This document shows positions 20,851 to 28,034 of a stretch of DNA of 64,000 bases, in pieces (position 1 is the first letter of the stretch; every line of letters begins with the position of its first letter). A program made the position numbers and the translations under genes. The notes below the pieces were generated by a model. The model saw only the letters and a program-made list of their open reading frames with translations, was not told the DNA's origin and did no database searches. This DNA is from Poriferisodalis sp965208925 (GTDB taxonomy: Bacteria; Actinomycetota; Acidimicrobiia; Acidimicrobiales; Poriferisodalaceae), in contig NZ_OZ242364.1 in assembly GCF_965208925.1 (NCBI RefSeq), positions 1,054,001 through 1,118,000 of the forward strand, read 5' to 3'.

Positions 20851-20931
20851 GCTGCGGAGGCGGCAGGAGCCCACTGCTCCCGCGATCCAGCAGGTCGCAA
20901 GCTCGCAGAGTTCTCCTGCCGCCTCCGCAGC
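20851..20931. repeat. 19-bp perfect inverted repeat between divergent genes
   Basis: GCTGCGGAGGCGGCAGGAG (20851-20869) is followed after 43 nt by its exact reverse complement (20913-20931). It lies between the aryl-CoA ligase, transcribed away from it, and the 3' end of the flavoprotein gene at 20962. It has no T-run beside it, so it is not a typical intrinsic terminator, but the stem is long enough to act as a structured 3' end for the flavoprotein mRNA. The core GGAGGCGGCAGGAG recurs once at 45848-45861 in another intergenic gap. Confidence 0.7.
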
Positions 20932-20961
20932 TATGACATCTGTGCCTGTTGGCTCGAGTCG

Positions 20962-22329
20962 TCAGGACGTGATCTTGCGGAAGCGGGCGCCGTGCAGGAT
21001 GCCGCCGTAGTAGTTGAAGACCTCGCGGGCGTTCGCATCATCGAACGGGTAGTCCGCGCCGAGCTGCGTGGCTGCCGCCAGCCCGGTCACGAAGCAGGTC
21101 TCCTGGCTGTTGACCAGCGTGTGCGCCCCGCAGTGCCAGCTGCGGCGCTTGCCCTGGACGAAGCGGAACAGCGGCACGAGCAGCGCCACATGACGCACGT
21201 CGTGCACGACGTGCTGGAACCACCAGCGCTTGATGACCTTGGTGTCGTCGATGGGCGAGATCGGGTTGTAGGTCACCAGGCACGGCTTGTCGGAGCCGTA
21301 AGCCCAGGGCTGCTGGTTGTGCATGATGTAGGTGATCTCGTAGTTGTCCGGCCTGGCGCCGTACTGCTCGACGTGATTGGTGCGAGTTCGCAGGCATTCC
21401 ACCTCGTCGTCGGGCAGGACCGACGAGTCCCAGTGCACCAGCGTGTGATTGTGCAGCTCGCTCTCGTAGCGGACCGACGTCAGCAGGAAACGCTCCAGCG
21501 CGGTGGGCTGGTCAAGCATCATCAGGGTCTGGTTGGCGTTCGCAGCGAAGATCACCTCGTCGAAGGTCTCGCGGACCCCGTCGGCATCCTCGACGACCAC
21601 CTCCGACTCACCGCGGTACACCTTGCGGACCGGTCGGCTCAGGCAGATCTTGTCGTGGAAGTCCGCCGACAGGTGCTCGTAGATGCGCCGCGTGCCCTGA
21701 TCCCAAGTCTGCATGGGCGTCGCCGATTCGATGTCGAAGAACTCGAGATAGCGCGCGAACAGCGCGGCGGGCATGTCGAACACGTTGGTCGCCATCAGGA
21801 AGTTGACGAACATCGGCTTGAGGATCTTGTATCTGAAATCAGCAGAGAACCCGCCGAGATTCAGCACTGTCCTCATGCTGATGTAGTTGAACGGGTTGAG
21901 CGCGTTGAGGAGCTTCGACCGTGCCCGGGTGAGGCGGCCGAACGAGTGCAGGCGTTGCAGCAGGCGCTGGAAGCGCTCGATCTCGTCCTGCAGCTGATCC
22001 CTGATGTCGGAGTCGAAGTCGTGGGCGTACCTGCGGCCCTGGTACTTCACGCTGTAGTTGAACTTGGTGTCGAACAGCTCGATGCCGAAGCGCTCCAGCA
22101 GCAGCAGGACGTGGTCGTAGACCGATGGAATGAGCGCTGTGACCGAGATGTCGAACGGGATCGATGTGCCGTCGTCCTGGGGCATGTCGGCGGTGTACGC
22201 GTTGCCGCCGAGGCGGTCGTTGGCCTCGTACAGCCGGAAGTCGAACCGGTCAGGATGCTGCGCCAGCGCCCACGCTGCGCCCAGTCCCGACATGCCGCCA
22301 CCGATGATTGCGATCCTGCGCTGCGTCAT
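20962..22329 (-). CDS. FAD-dependent amine-oxidase-like oxidoreductase
   Basis: A 455-aa flavoprotein. The N-terminal dinucleotide-binding motif is RRIAIIGGGMSGLGAAWALA, followed by an acidic residue in RLYEANDRLGGNA, which is typical of amine oxidase/phytoene-desaturase folds. A C-terminal FAD segment (CFVTGLAAATQLGADYPFDD) closes the domain. Proteins of this subgroup are often found beside cyclopropane-fatty-acid synthase-like methyltransferases and are thought to oxidise lipids, but no such gene is next to this one. It appears monocistronic: a 19-bp inverted repeat lies downstream and tRNA-Arg upstream on the same strand. The substrate is unknown. Confidence 0.82.
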   Translation of the reverse strand: MTQRRIAIIGGGMSGLGAAWALAQHPDRFDFRLYEANDRLGGNAYTADMPQDDGTSIPFDISVTALIPSVYDHVLLLLERFGIELFDTKFNYSVKYQGRRYAHDFDSDIRDQLQDEIERFQRLLQRLHSFGRLTRARSKLLNALNPFNYISMRTVLNLGGFSADFRYKILKPMFVNFLMATNVFDMPAALFARYLEFFDIESATPMQTWDQGTRRIYEHLSADFHDKICLSRPVRKVYRGESEVVVEDADGVRETFDEVIFAANANQTLMMLDQPTALERFLLTSVRYESELHNHTLVHWDSSVLPDDEVECLRTRTNHVEQYGARPDNYEITYIMHNQQPWAYGSDKPCLVTYNPISPIDDTKVIKRWWFQHVVHDVRHVALLVPLFRFVQGKRRSWHCGAHTLVNSQETCFVTGLAAATQLGADYPFDDANAREVFNYYGGILHGARFRKITS

Positions 22330-22357
22330 CGTGCTCCCACCGCTCAGGATGCCTCAG

Positions 22358-22431
22358 CGCGCTTGCAGGGATTCGAACCCCGAACCTTCTGATCCGTAGT
22401 CAGATGCTCTGTCCAATTGAGCTACAAGCGC
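22358..22431 (-). tRNA. tRNA-Arg (anticodon ACG)
   Basis: The minus strand folds as a cloverleaf: acceptor GCGCTTG pairs with CAAGCGC, the anticodon stem TCTGA pairs with TCAGA around the loop CTACGGA, and the T-arm contains GGTTCGAATCC-type sequence. The anticodon ACG reads CGN Arg codons after inosine modification. The discriminator is G and CCA is not encoded. Confidence 0.95.
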
Positions 22432-22549
22432 TAGCGCACGCCACAAGCGGGTCTCGCGGCCCGTCGGCGCCCGAACAGTCTAGGAGAGTGTGTCCGCGGG
22501 GCTTCAAGATTTTTTTGCGAGCGCCGAAGCTCCGCCGGCGTTCGCCCCA

Positions 22550-23860
22550 TTAGGGATCGCCGGCTTCAGGGCTGCGTCGATCTGCGGAGCTTGCTGCGCG
22601 GGCGATATCGGTTGGGGGGCGGTTGAGGGATTCGGCGGCAGCTACGACGTCGTCCCACTCGGGCTTGGATCGGTGCGGACCGTGCTTGACCCGGATGGTG
22701 TGCCCGCCGACATCGACCGTCGACGTGTGCCGTTCGAGTGCTGTGCGCACGACGGTGCGGGCTCGCAGCCCCAGCGTGCCGGTGAGTTGCGCTGCCAGGT
22801 CGGCCAGCCGCGTGACATCGGCGGGTTCGCACAACGCCGTCAGCGTGTACGCCGGGCGGCCCTTCTTCATCACGATCGGGACGGCCCACGCATCCAGCGC
22901 GCCGGCACCGAGCAGCGCGTCGATGGCATGTCCCAGCACCTCGCCGGAGACATCGTCGAGATTCGTCGCCAGCTCCACCAGATCGGTCGTGCTGCCGGCT
23001 CCCTGGACGGCAGCCAGGGCAGCGGTCAACGACGTCGCCTGCTCGGTCCCCGCAACCGTGCCGATCAGCACGCCGGTGACGTTGGGGCGGCCCGGCAGCT
23101 CACGGGTACCGGCACCGAATCCGGAGCTGGCGATGGTCATGGTCGGCGCCGCGCCGAAGTGACCGGCCAAGGCCGCGACGATGGCGGCCCCCGTCGGCGT
23201 GGTGAGCTCCCGGTCGACGTCCACACCGACGATCGGTCGGTCGGCGAGCAGATTCACCACGGCGGGCGGCGGGTTCGGCAGCACGCCGTGAGCCGCGTTG
23301 ATCGTGCCTCTGCCCACGGCGACCGGTCCGCAACACACGGCGTCGACGCTGAGCGATTCGAGCGCGGCGCACACGCCCACGATGTCCACGATGGCGTCGA
23401 GCGCACCGACTTCGTGGAAGTGGACCTCGTCGGCCGGCACCCCATGTACCTGGCCTTCCGCGACTGCCAGCGCTTCGAACACGGCCAGCGCGCGGCCGCG
23501 GACTCGATCAACCAGCGGTGCGGCTTCCAGCAGCGACCGGATGTCGCGCCAGCGGCGATGGTGATGTCCTTCGGGTGCATCGACGATGGCGCGGGTCGCG
23601 GCGAGTTCATTCCTGGTCACCCGCTCGCTGCCGAGCTGCCAGCCGTCAAGGCCCAGCGTCTGCAGTTGCTCGGTCACATAGCCCAGGTCCGCGCCCGCAT
23701 CCAGCAATGCGCCCAGTGCCATGTCGCCGGCAATGCCGAAGATGGGGTCGAACCAGGCCACGGTGCTGCCCGACAGTTCGCCTCCCGCGGGCGCAGCGAT
23801 CCCGGCCGGCGCAGGACGCGGCTCGACAACGGGCGCGCCGGCGTCGTGGCTGTCGTGCAT
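22550..23860 (-). CDS. larC: Nickel-pincer cofactor biosynthesis protein LarC
   Basis: A 436-aa LarC. The N-terminal motif AWFDPIFGIAGDMALGALLDAG is characteristic, as are EVHFHEVGALDAIVDIVG and TNLDDVSGEVLG. LarC inserts nickel into the pyridinium bis-thiocarboxylate scaffold in a CTP-dependent reaction to make the pincer cofactor of lactate racemase-type enzymes. The start at 23860 (MHDSHDAG) overlaps the LarB stop as TGATG; a longer reading back to 24493 would only cross larB in another frame. In some bacteria LarC is made from two frames by frameshifting, but here it is one open frame. LarE and a LarA-type enzyme are not in this window. Confidence 0.92.
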   Translation of the reverse strand: MHDSHDAGAPVVEPRPAPAGIAAPAGGELSGSTVAWFDPIFGIAGDMALGALLDAGADLGYVTEQLQTLGLDGWQLGSERVTRNELAATRAIVDAPEGHHHRRWRDIRSLLEAAPLVDRVRGRALAVFEALAVAEGQVHGVPADEVHFHEVGALDAIVDIVGVCAALESLSVDAVCCGPVAVGRGTINAAHGVLPNPPPAVVNLLADRPIVGVDVDRELTTPTGAAIVAALAGHFGAAPTMTIASSGFGAGTRELPGRPNVTGVLIGTVAGTEQATSLTAALAAVQGAGSTTDLVELATNLDDVSGEVLGHAIDALLGAGALDAWAVPIVMKKGRPAYTLTALCEPADVTRLADLAAQLTGTLGLRARTVVRTALERHTSTVDVGGHTIRVKHGPHRSKPEWDDVVAAAESLNRPPTDIARAASSADRRSPEAGDP

Positions 23861-24681
23861 CACTCCGCGCCGCCGTCGGAGCGGGCCGCCGAGTCCAAGA
23901 TGCGCATGGCCGCCATGGCTGCTCCGAAACCGTTGTCGATGCCCACCACGGAGATGCCCGCCGCGCATGACGCGTGCATGGCCAGCAGCGCCGTCACGCC
24001 GTCGAGCGCGGCGCCGTAGCCGGCGCTGGTCGGCACGGCGATGACCGGCGCCGAGGTGACGCCAGCAACCGCCGTGGCCAGAGCCCCCTCCATCCCGGCC
24101 ACCACGATGACGACCTCCGCCGCTGCCAGCGTGTCGATCTCGGCCAAGAAGCGGTGGAGGCCCGCGAGGCCGATGTCGGTCACCGCCGCGGCATCGATGC
24201 CGAATGCGCCGAGCACCGCTGTCGCTTCGGCTGCCACCGGTCCGTCCGACGTGCCTGCCGAGGCCACGACCACCCGATCGGAGCGCTCCGCGGCGGCGCG
24301 CCACACCACGGTTGCCAAGTCGGCCGAAGACGTTCCTGCATCGCCTGCCGAGTCGGGTTCCCGGTCGGCTGGGCGATGCACTACGCCGTCGGGGCACGCA
24401 GCCAGTGCTGCTGCCACCTGATCGGAATTCGCCCTTGTCAGCAGCACCGGCCCGGATCCGCCGCTCAGCATCTCGGCCACGATGCGCGCGCACTGGCTGG
24501 GCGACTTGCCCGGCCCGTACACCGCCTCGGGATGGCCCGTGCGCAGCGTCCGGTGATGGTCGATGCGGGCGCCGGCGATGTCCGCATACGGCAGCCGGCG
24601 CAGTCGCGCCAGCGCGTCGTCGGCACTCACCGTCCCGTCACGAACCTCCGCCAGCAATCCGGCGATCTGTTCAGCGTCCAT
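23860..24681 (-). CDS. larB: Nickel-pincer cofactor biosynthesis protein LarB
   Basis: A 273-aa LarB, related to the PurE (AIR carboxylase) fold. LarB carboxylates and hydrolyses nicotinic acid adenine dinucleotide to start pincer cofactor synthesis. Diagnostic segments are EAVYGPGKSPSQCARI and the PurE-like GMEGALATAVAGVTSAPVIA with VPTSAGYGAALDGVTALL. The ATG at 24681 (MDAEQIAGLL) was preferred over the in-frame ATG at 24729, which adds a basic non-conserved tail. The stop overlaps the LarC start (TGATG), so the two are translationally coupled. The gene is divergent from pheA with a gap of 66 nt. Confidence 0.92.
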   Translation of the reverse strand: MDAEQIAGLLAEVRDGTVSADDALARLRRLPYADIAGARIDHHRTLRTGHPEAVYGPGKSPSQCARIVAEMLSGGSGPVLLTRANSDQVAAALAACPDGVVHRPADREPDSAGDAGTSSADLATVVWRAAAERSDRVVVASAGTSDGPVAAEATAVLGAFGIDAAAVTDIGLAGLHRFLAEIDTLAAAEVVIVVAGMEGALATAVAGVTSAPVIAVPTSAGYGAALDGVTALLAMHASCAAGISVVGIDNGFGAAMAAMRILDSAARSDGGAE

Positions 24682-24747
24682 CGCCTGCCGTTCTACCCGC
24701 CGCGGACCGGGGTTCGGTGCCCGCGGCACGGTGCGTATCCTGCCCCG

Positions 24748-25725
24748 ATGGCCGCTGCCGCTGCACCCGGGGGCACCCTTGCCCTGTCGCCGTCGACCCG
24801 CATCGGGTACATGGGCCCGCGCGGCACCTTTACCGAGGCTGCGCTGGCGACCCAGCCCGACCTGTCGCAGTGCACGCCTGTCCCGCTCATCTCAGTGCCC
24901 GAGGTGCTCTCGGCGCTCGACGACGGGACGGTCGACTACGGCTTCGTGCCAGTGGAGAACGCCATCGAAGGAGCAGTCAACGTCACACAGGACGCGCTGG
25001 CGTTCGACTTCGACTTTCTGATCCAGCGAGAAGTGGTGGTGAACGTCCAGCTCGATCTGATGGCGTTGCCCGGCACCGCCACTGCCGAGGACTTGTCGGC
25101 CATTCACACCGTGCTGTCGTTCCCGGTGGCTGTCGCCCAGTGCCGTGCCTTCCTGCACACCCAACTGTCCGACGCCGAGATCGAGGCAGCCACCTCGACC
25201 GCCCTCGCGGCCCGGCGCATCGGCGAAGAACAACTCGCCGGCGTCGCGGCCATCGCCAGTCCCACAGCCGCAGAGATCTACGGGCTCGAGACCGTCGTGG
25301 CCGGCATCGAGGACCATCGCGAGAACCAGACCCGCTTCCTGCTGCTGGCGAAGAACCAGGTGCCGCCGGCCAGCGGCAACGACAAGACCAGCATCGTGGT
25401 GTTCCAGCAGCAGAACGAGCCGGGCAGCCTGCTGGGAATCCTCATGGAGTTCGAGGCCCGCCGTCTCGACCTGTCCCGGCTGGAGTCGCGACCGACCCGG
25501 CGCGGTCTCGGCGAATACTGCTTTCTGCTGGATTTCGAGGGTCACATCTCCGATGAAGTCGTCGCCGATTGCCTGCGGGCGCTCAAGATGAAGCAGCGAG
25601 ACGTCAAGTTCCTGGGCTCGTTCCCTGCGGCGAACGGCAACTCGTCAGGCCGTGAGCGCGTCAGCGAGGAGGCCTGGACCTCGTCGGACGACTGGCTGAA
25701 GTCGCTCCGCCGCCTCATCAGCTGA
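24748..25725 (+). CDS. pheA: Prephenate dehydratase
   Basis: A 325-aa prephenate dehydratase that converts prephenate to phenylpyruvate in phenylalanine synthesis. The catalytic domain (about 18-200) starts RIGYMGPRGTFTEAAL and contains FVPVENAIEGAV; the catalytic Thr lies in NQTRFLLLAK. A C-terminal ACT domain (about 215-295) has the LSRLESRPTRR motif that binds Phe for feedback inhibition. There is no chorismate mutase domain, as is usual for monofunctional actinobacterial PheA. The start at 24748 (MAAAAAPGG) is the first reasonable one; the longer open frame upstream is antisense to larB. A methyltransferase gene follows 9 nt downstream. Confidence 0.95.
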   Translation: MAAAAAPGGTLALSPSTRIGYMGPRGTFTEAALATQPDLSQCTPVPLISVPEVLSALDDGTVDYGFVPVENAIEGAVNVTQDALAFDFDFLIQREVVVNVQLDLMALPGTATAEDLSAIHTVLSFPVAVAQCRAFLHTQLSDAEIEAATSTALAARRIGEEQLAGVAAIASPTAAEIYGLETVVAGIEDHRENQTRFLLLAKNQVPPASGNDKTSIVVFQQQNEPGSLLGILMEFEARRLDLSRLESRPTRRGLGEYCFLLDFEGHISDEVVADCLRALKMKQRDVKFLGSFPAANGNSSGRERVSEEAWTSSDDWLKSLRRLIS

Positions 25726-25734
25726 CCGCCGCTG

Positions 25735-26520
25735 ATGCGCCCCGACGCCGACCGGCCGGCTGAGTTTCCTCGTTCGGCCGAGTACGACCGCGATTGGGTC
25801 CTTGACAACATGATGGGCCCCAATGCGCTGTGGCTCACGGAGTCGCTGGCCGAGTCCATGGAGCTCAGCCCGGGAATGCGCGTCCTCGACTTGGGCTGCG
25901 GCCGGGCACTGAGCTCGATATTTCTTGCCAAGGAGTTCGGCGTGCAGGTGTGGGCGACCGACCTATGGATCGACGCCAGCGAGAACTACCGCCGGATCTG
26001 CGCCGCCGGCGTCGAGGACCGGGTGTATCCCATCGGGGCCGAAGCACATGCACTGCCCTTTGCCGAGGGGTTCTTCGACGCCATGGTGAGCATCGACGCC
26101 TATCACTACTTCGGCACCGACGACCTCTACCTGGAGAGTCACCTGGCCGGGCTGGTCACGGCCGGCGGCCAACTGGGCATCGTGGTTCCGGGACTGGTCG
26201 AAGAACTGACCTCAGCCGGGCCGCCGGAGCATCTCCAGCGCTACTGGGAGCCGGCGTTCTTCAGCTTCCACAGCCCGGCGTGGTGGAAGCGGCACTGGGA
26301 ACGCAGCGGGATGGTGGCTGTCGAGCTGGCCGACCTCGCACCGGACGGATGGAAACTCTGGATGCAGTCGGATCTGATGTGGTCCGAACGGCTCGACAAG
26401 CCCACCGACGAGGCGGACATGCTCGCCGTCGATGCGGGGCGCACTCTAGGACTCGTCCGTATGGTTGCCCGCCGCAATGAACAGCCGCCGAATCGCCTCG
26501 AGGAACTGGACTGCGGATGA
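25735..26520 (+). CDS. Class I SAM-dependent methyltransferase
   Basis: A 261-aa Rossmann-fold methyltransferase. Motif I is RVLDLGCGRALSS, an acidic residue ending strand 2 is in VWATDLWIDA, and the post-I loop IGAEAHALPFAEGFFDAMVS is typical. The substrate is not evident; the C-terminal half with many Trp residues (SPAWWKRHWERSG) resembles methyltransferases of unknown small-molecule specificity. It starts 9 nt after pheA and overlaps the next gene (SRPBCC) by 4 nt, so it is probably part of a pheA-led operon. Confidence in the fold is high, in function low. Confidence 0.85.
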   Translation: MRPDADRPAEFPRSAEYDRDWVLDNMMGPNALWLTESLAESMELSPGMRVLDLGCGRALSSIFLAKEFGVQVWATDLWIDASENYRRICAAGVEDRVYPIGAEAHALPFAEGFFDAMVSIDAYHYFGTDDLYLESHLAGLVTAGGQLGIVVPGLVEELTSAGPPEHLQRYWEPAFFSFHSPAWWKRHWERSGMVAVELADLAPDGWKLWMQSDLMWSERLDKPTDEADMLAVDAGRTLGLVRMVARRNEQPPNRLEELDCG

Positions 26521-27038
26521 ATCAGCCCGCCCATCCACTCGGCGAGATCGTCCGTCACGGCAATGGGGACACGAGCCTGCGCTTCGAACGCCAGCTGGCG
26601 CGTCCGCCCGAGCGGGTATGGCGTGCGCTCACCGAGAGCGACCAGCTCCGGCACTGGATGCCGTGCGACATCGTCGGGGCTCGGGCAGCAGGAGCCGAGG
26701 TCGCCGCCCCATTCTGGGAAGACATCGTCGCCAAATACGGCATCGAGGACACGGTGCTCACCGGACGCATCGTCACCTGGCGCCCACCCAGCACCTTCGC
26801 CTGGGAATGGGACGACGAGCTGCTCACCTATGACCTCGAGCCATCACCCGCCGGCACACAGCTCAAGCTGAACGTGGATCTCGGAAGCAAGGGCCCAGAC
26901 GTGCACCTCGTGGCCGCGGGCTACCACATCTGCCTCGACCAACTGTGCGCCCTAGTCGACACCGGCGAGGCACCGCCGTTCACCAACGCTGACCCAAGCC
27001 AATACGAAGCCCTCTACGCCCAACTCGCCGACGATTGA
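26517..27038 (+). CDS. SRPBCC (AHSA1-type) domain protein
   Basis: A 173-aa START/Bet v1-like protein of the AHSA1 subgroup. The signature RQLARPPERVWRALTESDQLRHWMP near the start and a Trp-rich beta region (TWRPPSTFAWEWDDELLTYD) support this. Such proteins bind small hydrophobic ligands or act as co-chaperones; bacterial members are mostly uncharacterised. The ATG overlaps the stop of the methyltransferase by 4 nt, suggesting the two are translated together. Confidence 0.85.
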   Translation: MNQPAHPLGEIVRHGNGDTSLRFERQLARPPERVWRALTESDQLRHWMPCDIVGARAAGAEVAAPFWEDIVAKYGIEDTVLTGRIVTWRPPSTFAWEWDDELLTYDLEPSPAGTQLKLNVDLGSKGPDVHLVAAGYHICLDQLCALVDTGEAPPFTNADPSQYEALYAQLADD

Positions 27039-27112
27039 GCAACCAGCGACCTTCCTACGCGTCCAACCGCCTTTGGTGACCGCTCACCGCGTCAGGGACC
27101 TACCGTTGACCT

Positions 27113-27439
27113 ATGGACGGCAGTGTTGCTCATGGCGTTGGTGAGGCATCAGCGCGCAGGGCGCCGCACGAGAACACGATTGCCGGAGCGCGGCCAGAAG
27201 ACACCTCTGCGGAGGCGTGGCATCGGCTGACCACACGATGGGAATCGATGACACCTGCCCAGCGAGTTGCGCTTGCCTCAGCAATGTCGGCAGCCATCGA
27301 GACGGCAGTCCGGGGGGGCCTCCTGGCCGAAGAGCCCGATGCGAATGAATCGCGTATCCGCTATCTCCTGGCACAGCGACGGTACGGCACCGAGATTGCA
27401 GAGGCCGCCTTCGGCGCCAGCGGTCGATGGTCGCCGTGA
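27113..27439 (+). CDS. Small protein paired with a nucleotidyltransferase, function unknown
   Basis: A 108-aa protein without a recognised enzymatic domain. The central part (ESMTPAQRVALASAMSAAIE) and the following ESRIRYLLAQRRYGTEIAE resemble small helical proteins that accompany AbiEii-like nucleotidyltransferase genes. It overlaps the nucleotidyltransferase by 13 nt. The arrangement looks like a small regulator or antitoxin followed by an enzyme, but no DNA-binding motif is certain. Confidence 0.6.
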   Translation: MDGSVAHGVGEASARRAPHENTIAGARPEDTSAEAWHRLTTRWESMTPAQRVALASAMSAAIETAVRGGLLAEEPDANESRIRYLLAQRRYGTEIAEAAFGASGRWSP

Positions 27440-28014
27440 CCGATCCCATTGCGCTGGCACTGCGAGTCGCGGCCATCTTGGACGAGCACGACGTCAGCTA
27501 CGCCTTGGGCGGCTCGCTTGCGAGTTCCATGTTCGGCGAACCGAGAGGCACCATTGACATCGACATGGCGATTCGCCTAGAGCAGCGGCAGCTCGCCGAT
27601 CTCGTGAACACGCTGGAAGTCGAGTTCTACGTGCCCGTCGAGGCCGCCCGGCAGGCAGTCGAGCAGAGCACGTCGTTCAACCTCATCGATGACGACGGTC
27701 TCAAAGTGGATCTCTTCGTGCTCGGCGACACCACGCTGGACCAGCACCAACTCGAGCATCGACAGCGCATCCTCGTGACGGAAGACCCGCCCCAGTATCT
27801 GTGGGTGAGCGCGCCCGCCTCCCAAGTGCTGCGCAAACTGGAGTGGTATCAGGCAGGCGGATCCGTTTCGGAACGCCAATGGCGTGATGTTGTCGGCATC
27901 CTGAGGGCACAGCGCTCCACGCTCGATCTCGCCAACCTCAAGCACACGGCACAAGCAATTGGACTCGGAGAGCTTCTGGACACGGCGCTGCGCAATGCCG
28001 AAGACAACTCCTGA
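27427..28014 (+). CDS. Nucleotidyltransferase-fold protein (AbiEii-like)
   Basis: A 195-aa minimal nucleotidyltransferase-like protein. The GGS motif with spaced acidic residues is visible: YALGGSLASSMFGEPRGTID followed by IDMAIR, and a third acidic strand in LKVDLFVLGD. This is the layout of AbiEii/MNT-type enzymes, some of which are toxins that modify tRNA or partner proteins. It overlaps the upstream small protein gene by 13 nt. It is convergent with the flavoprotein gene at 28035. A toxin role is inference from fold and pairing. Confidence 0.72.
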   Translation: MVAVTDPIALALRVAAILDEHDVSYALGGSLASSMFGEPRGTIDIDMAIRLEQRQLADLVNTLEVEFYVPVEAARQAVEQSTSFNLIDDDGLKVDLFVLGDTTLDQHQLEHRQRILVTEDPPQYLWVSAPASQVLRKLEWYQAGGSVSERQWRDVVGILRAQRSTLDLANLKHTAQAIGLGELLDTALRNAEDNS

Positions 28015-28034
28015 GATCGGCGTTCGGACGGCGG

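Noticed and set aside
22510..22545. T7 tract next to a hairpin (22517-22526/22536-22545) as a terminator for larC or tRNA-Arg
   Set aside because: On the minus strand the hairpin is followed by A residues, not T, and the T-run precedes the hairpin on the plus strand, where no gene ends.
22490..24019. 509-aa open frame opposite larC
   Set aside because: Low-complexity composition and exactly antisense to LarC, whose motifs are unambiguous.
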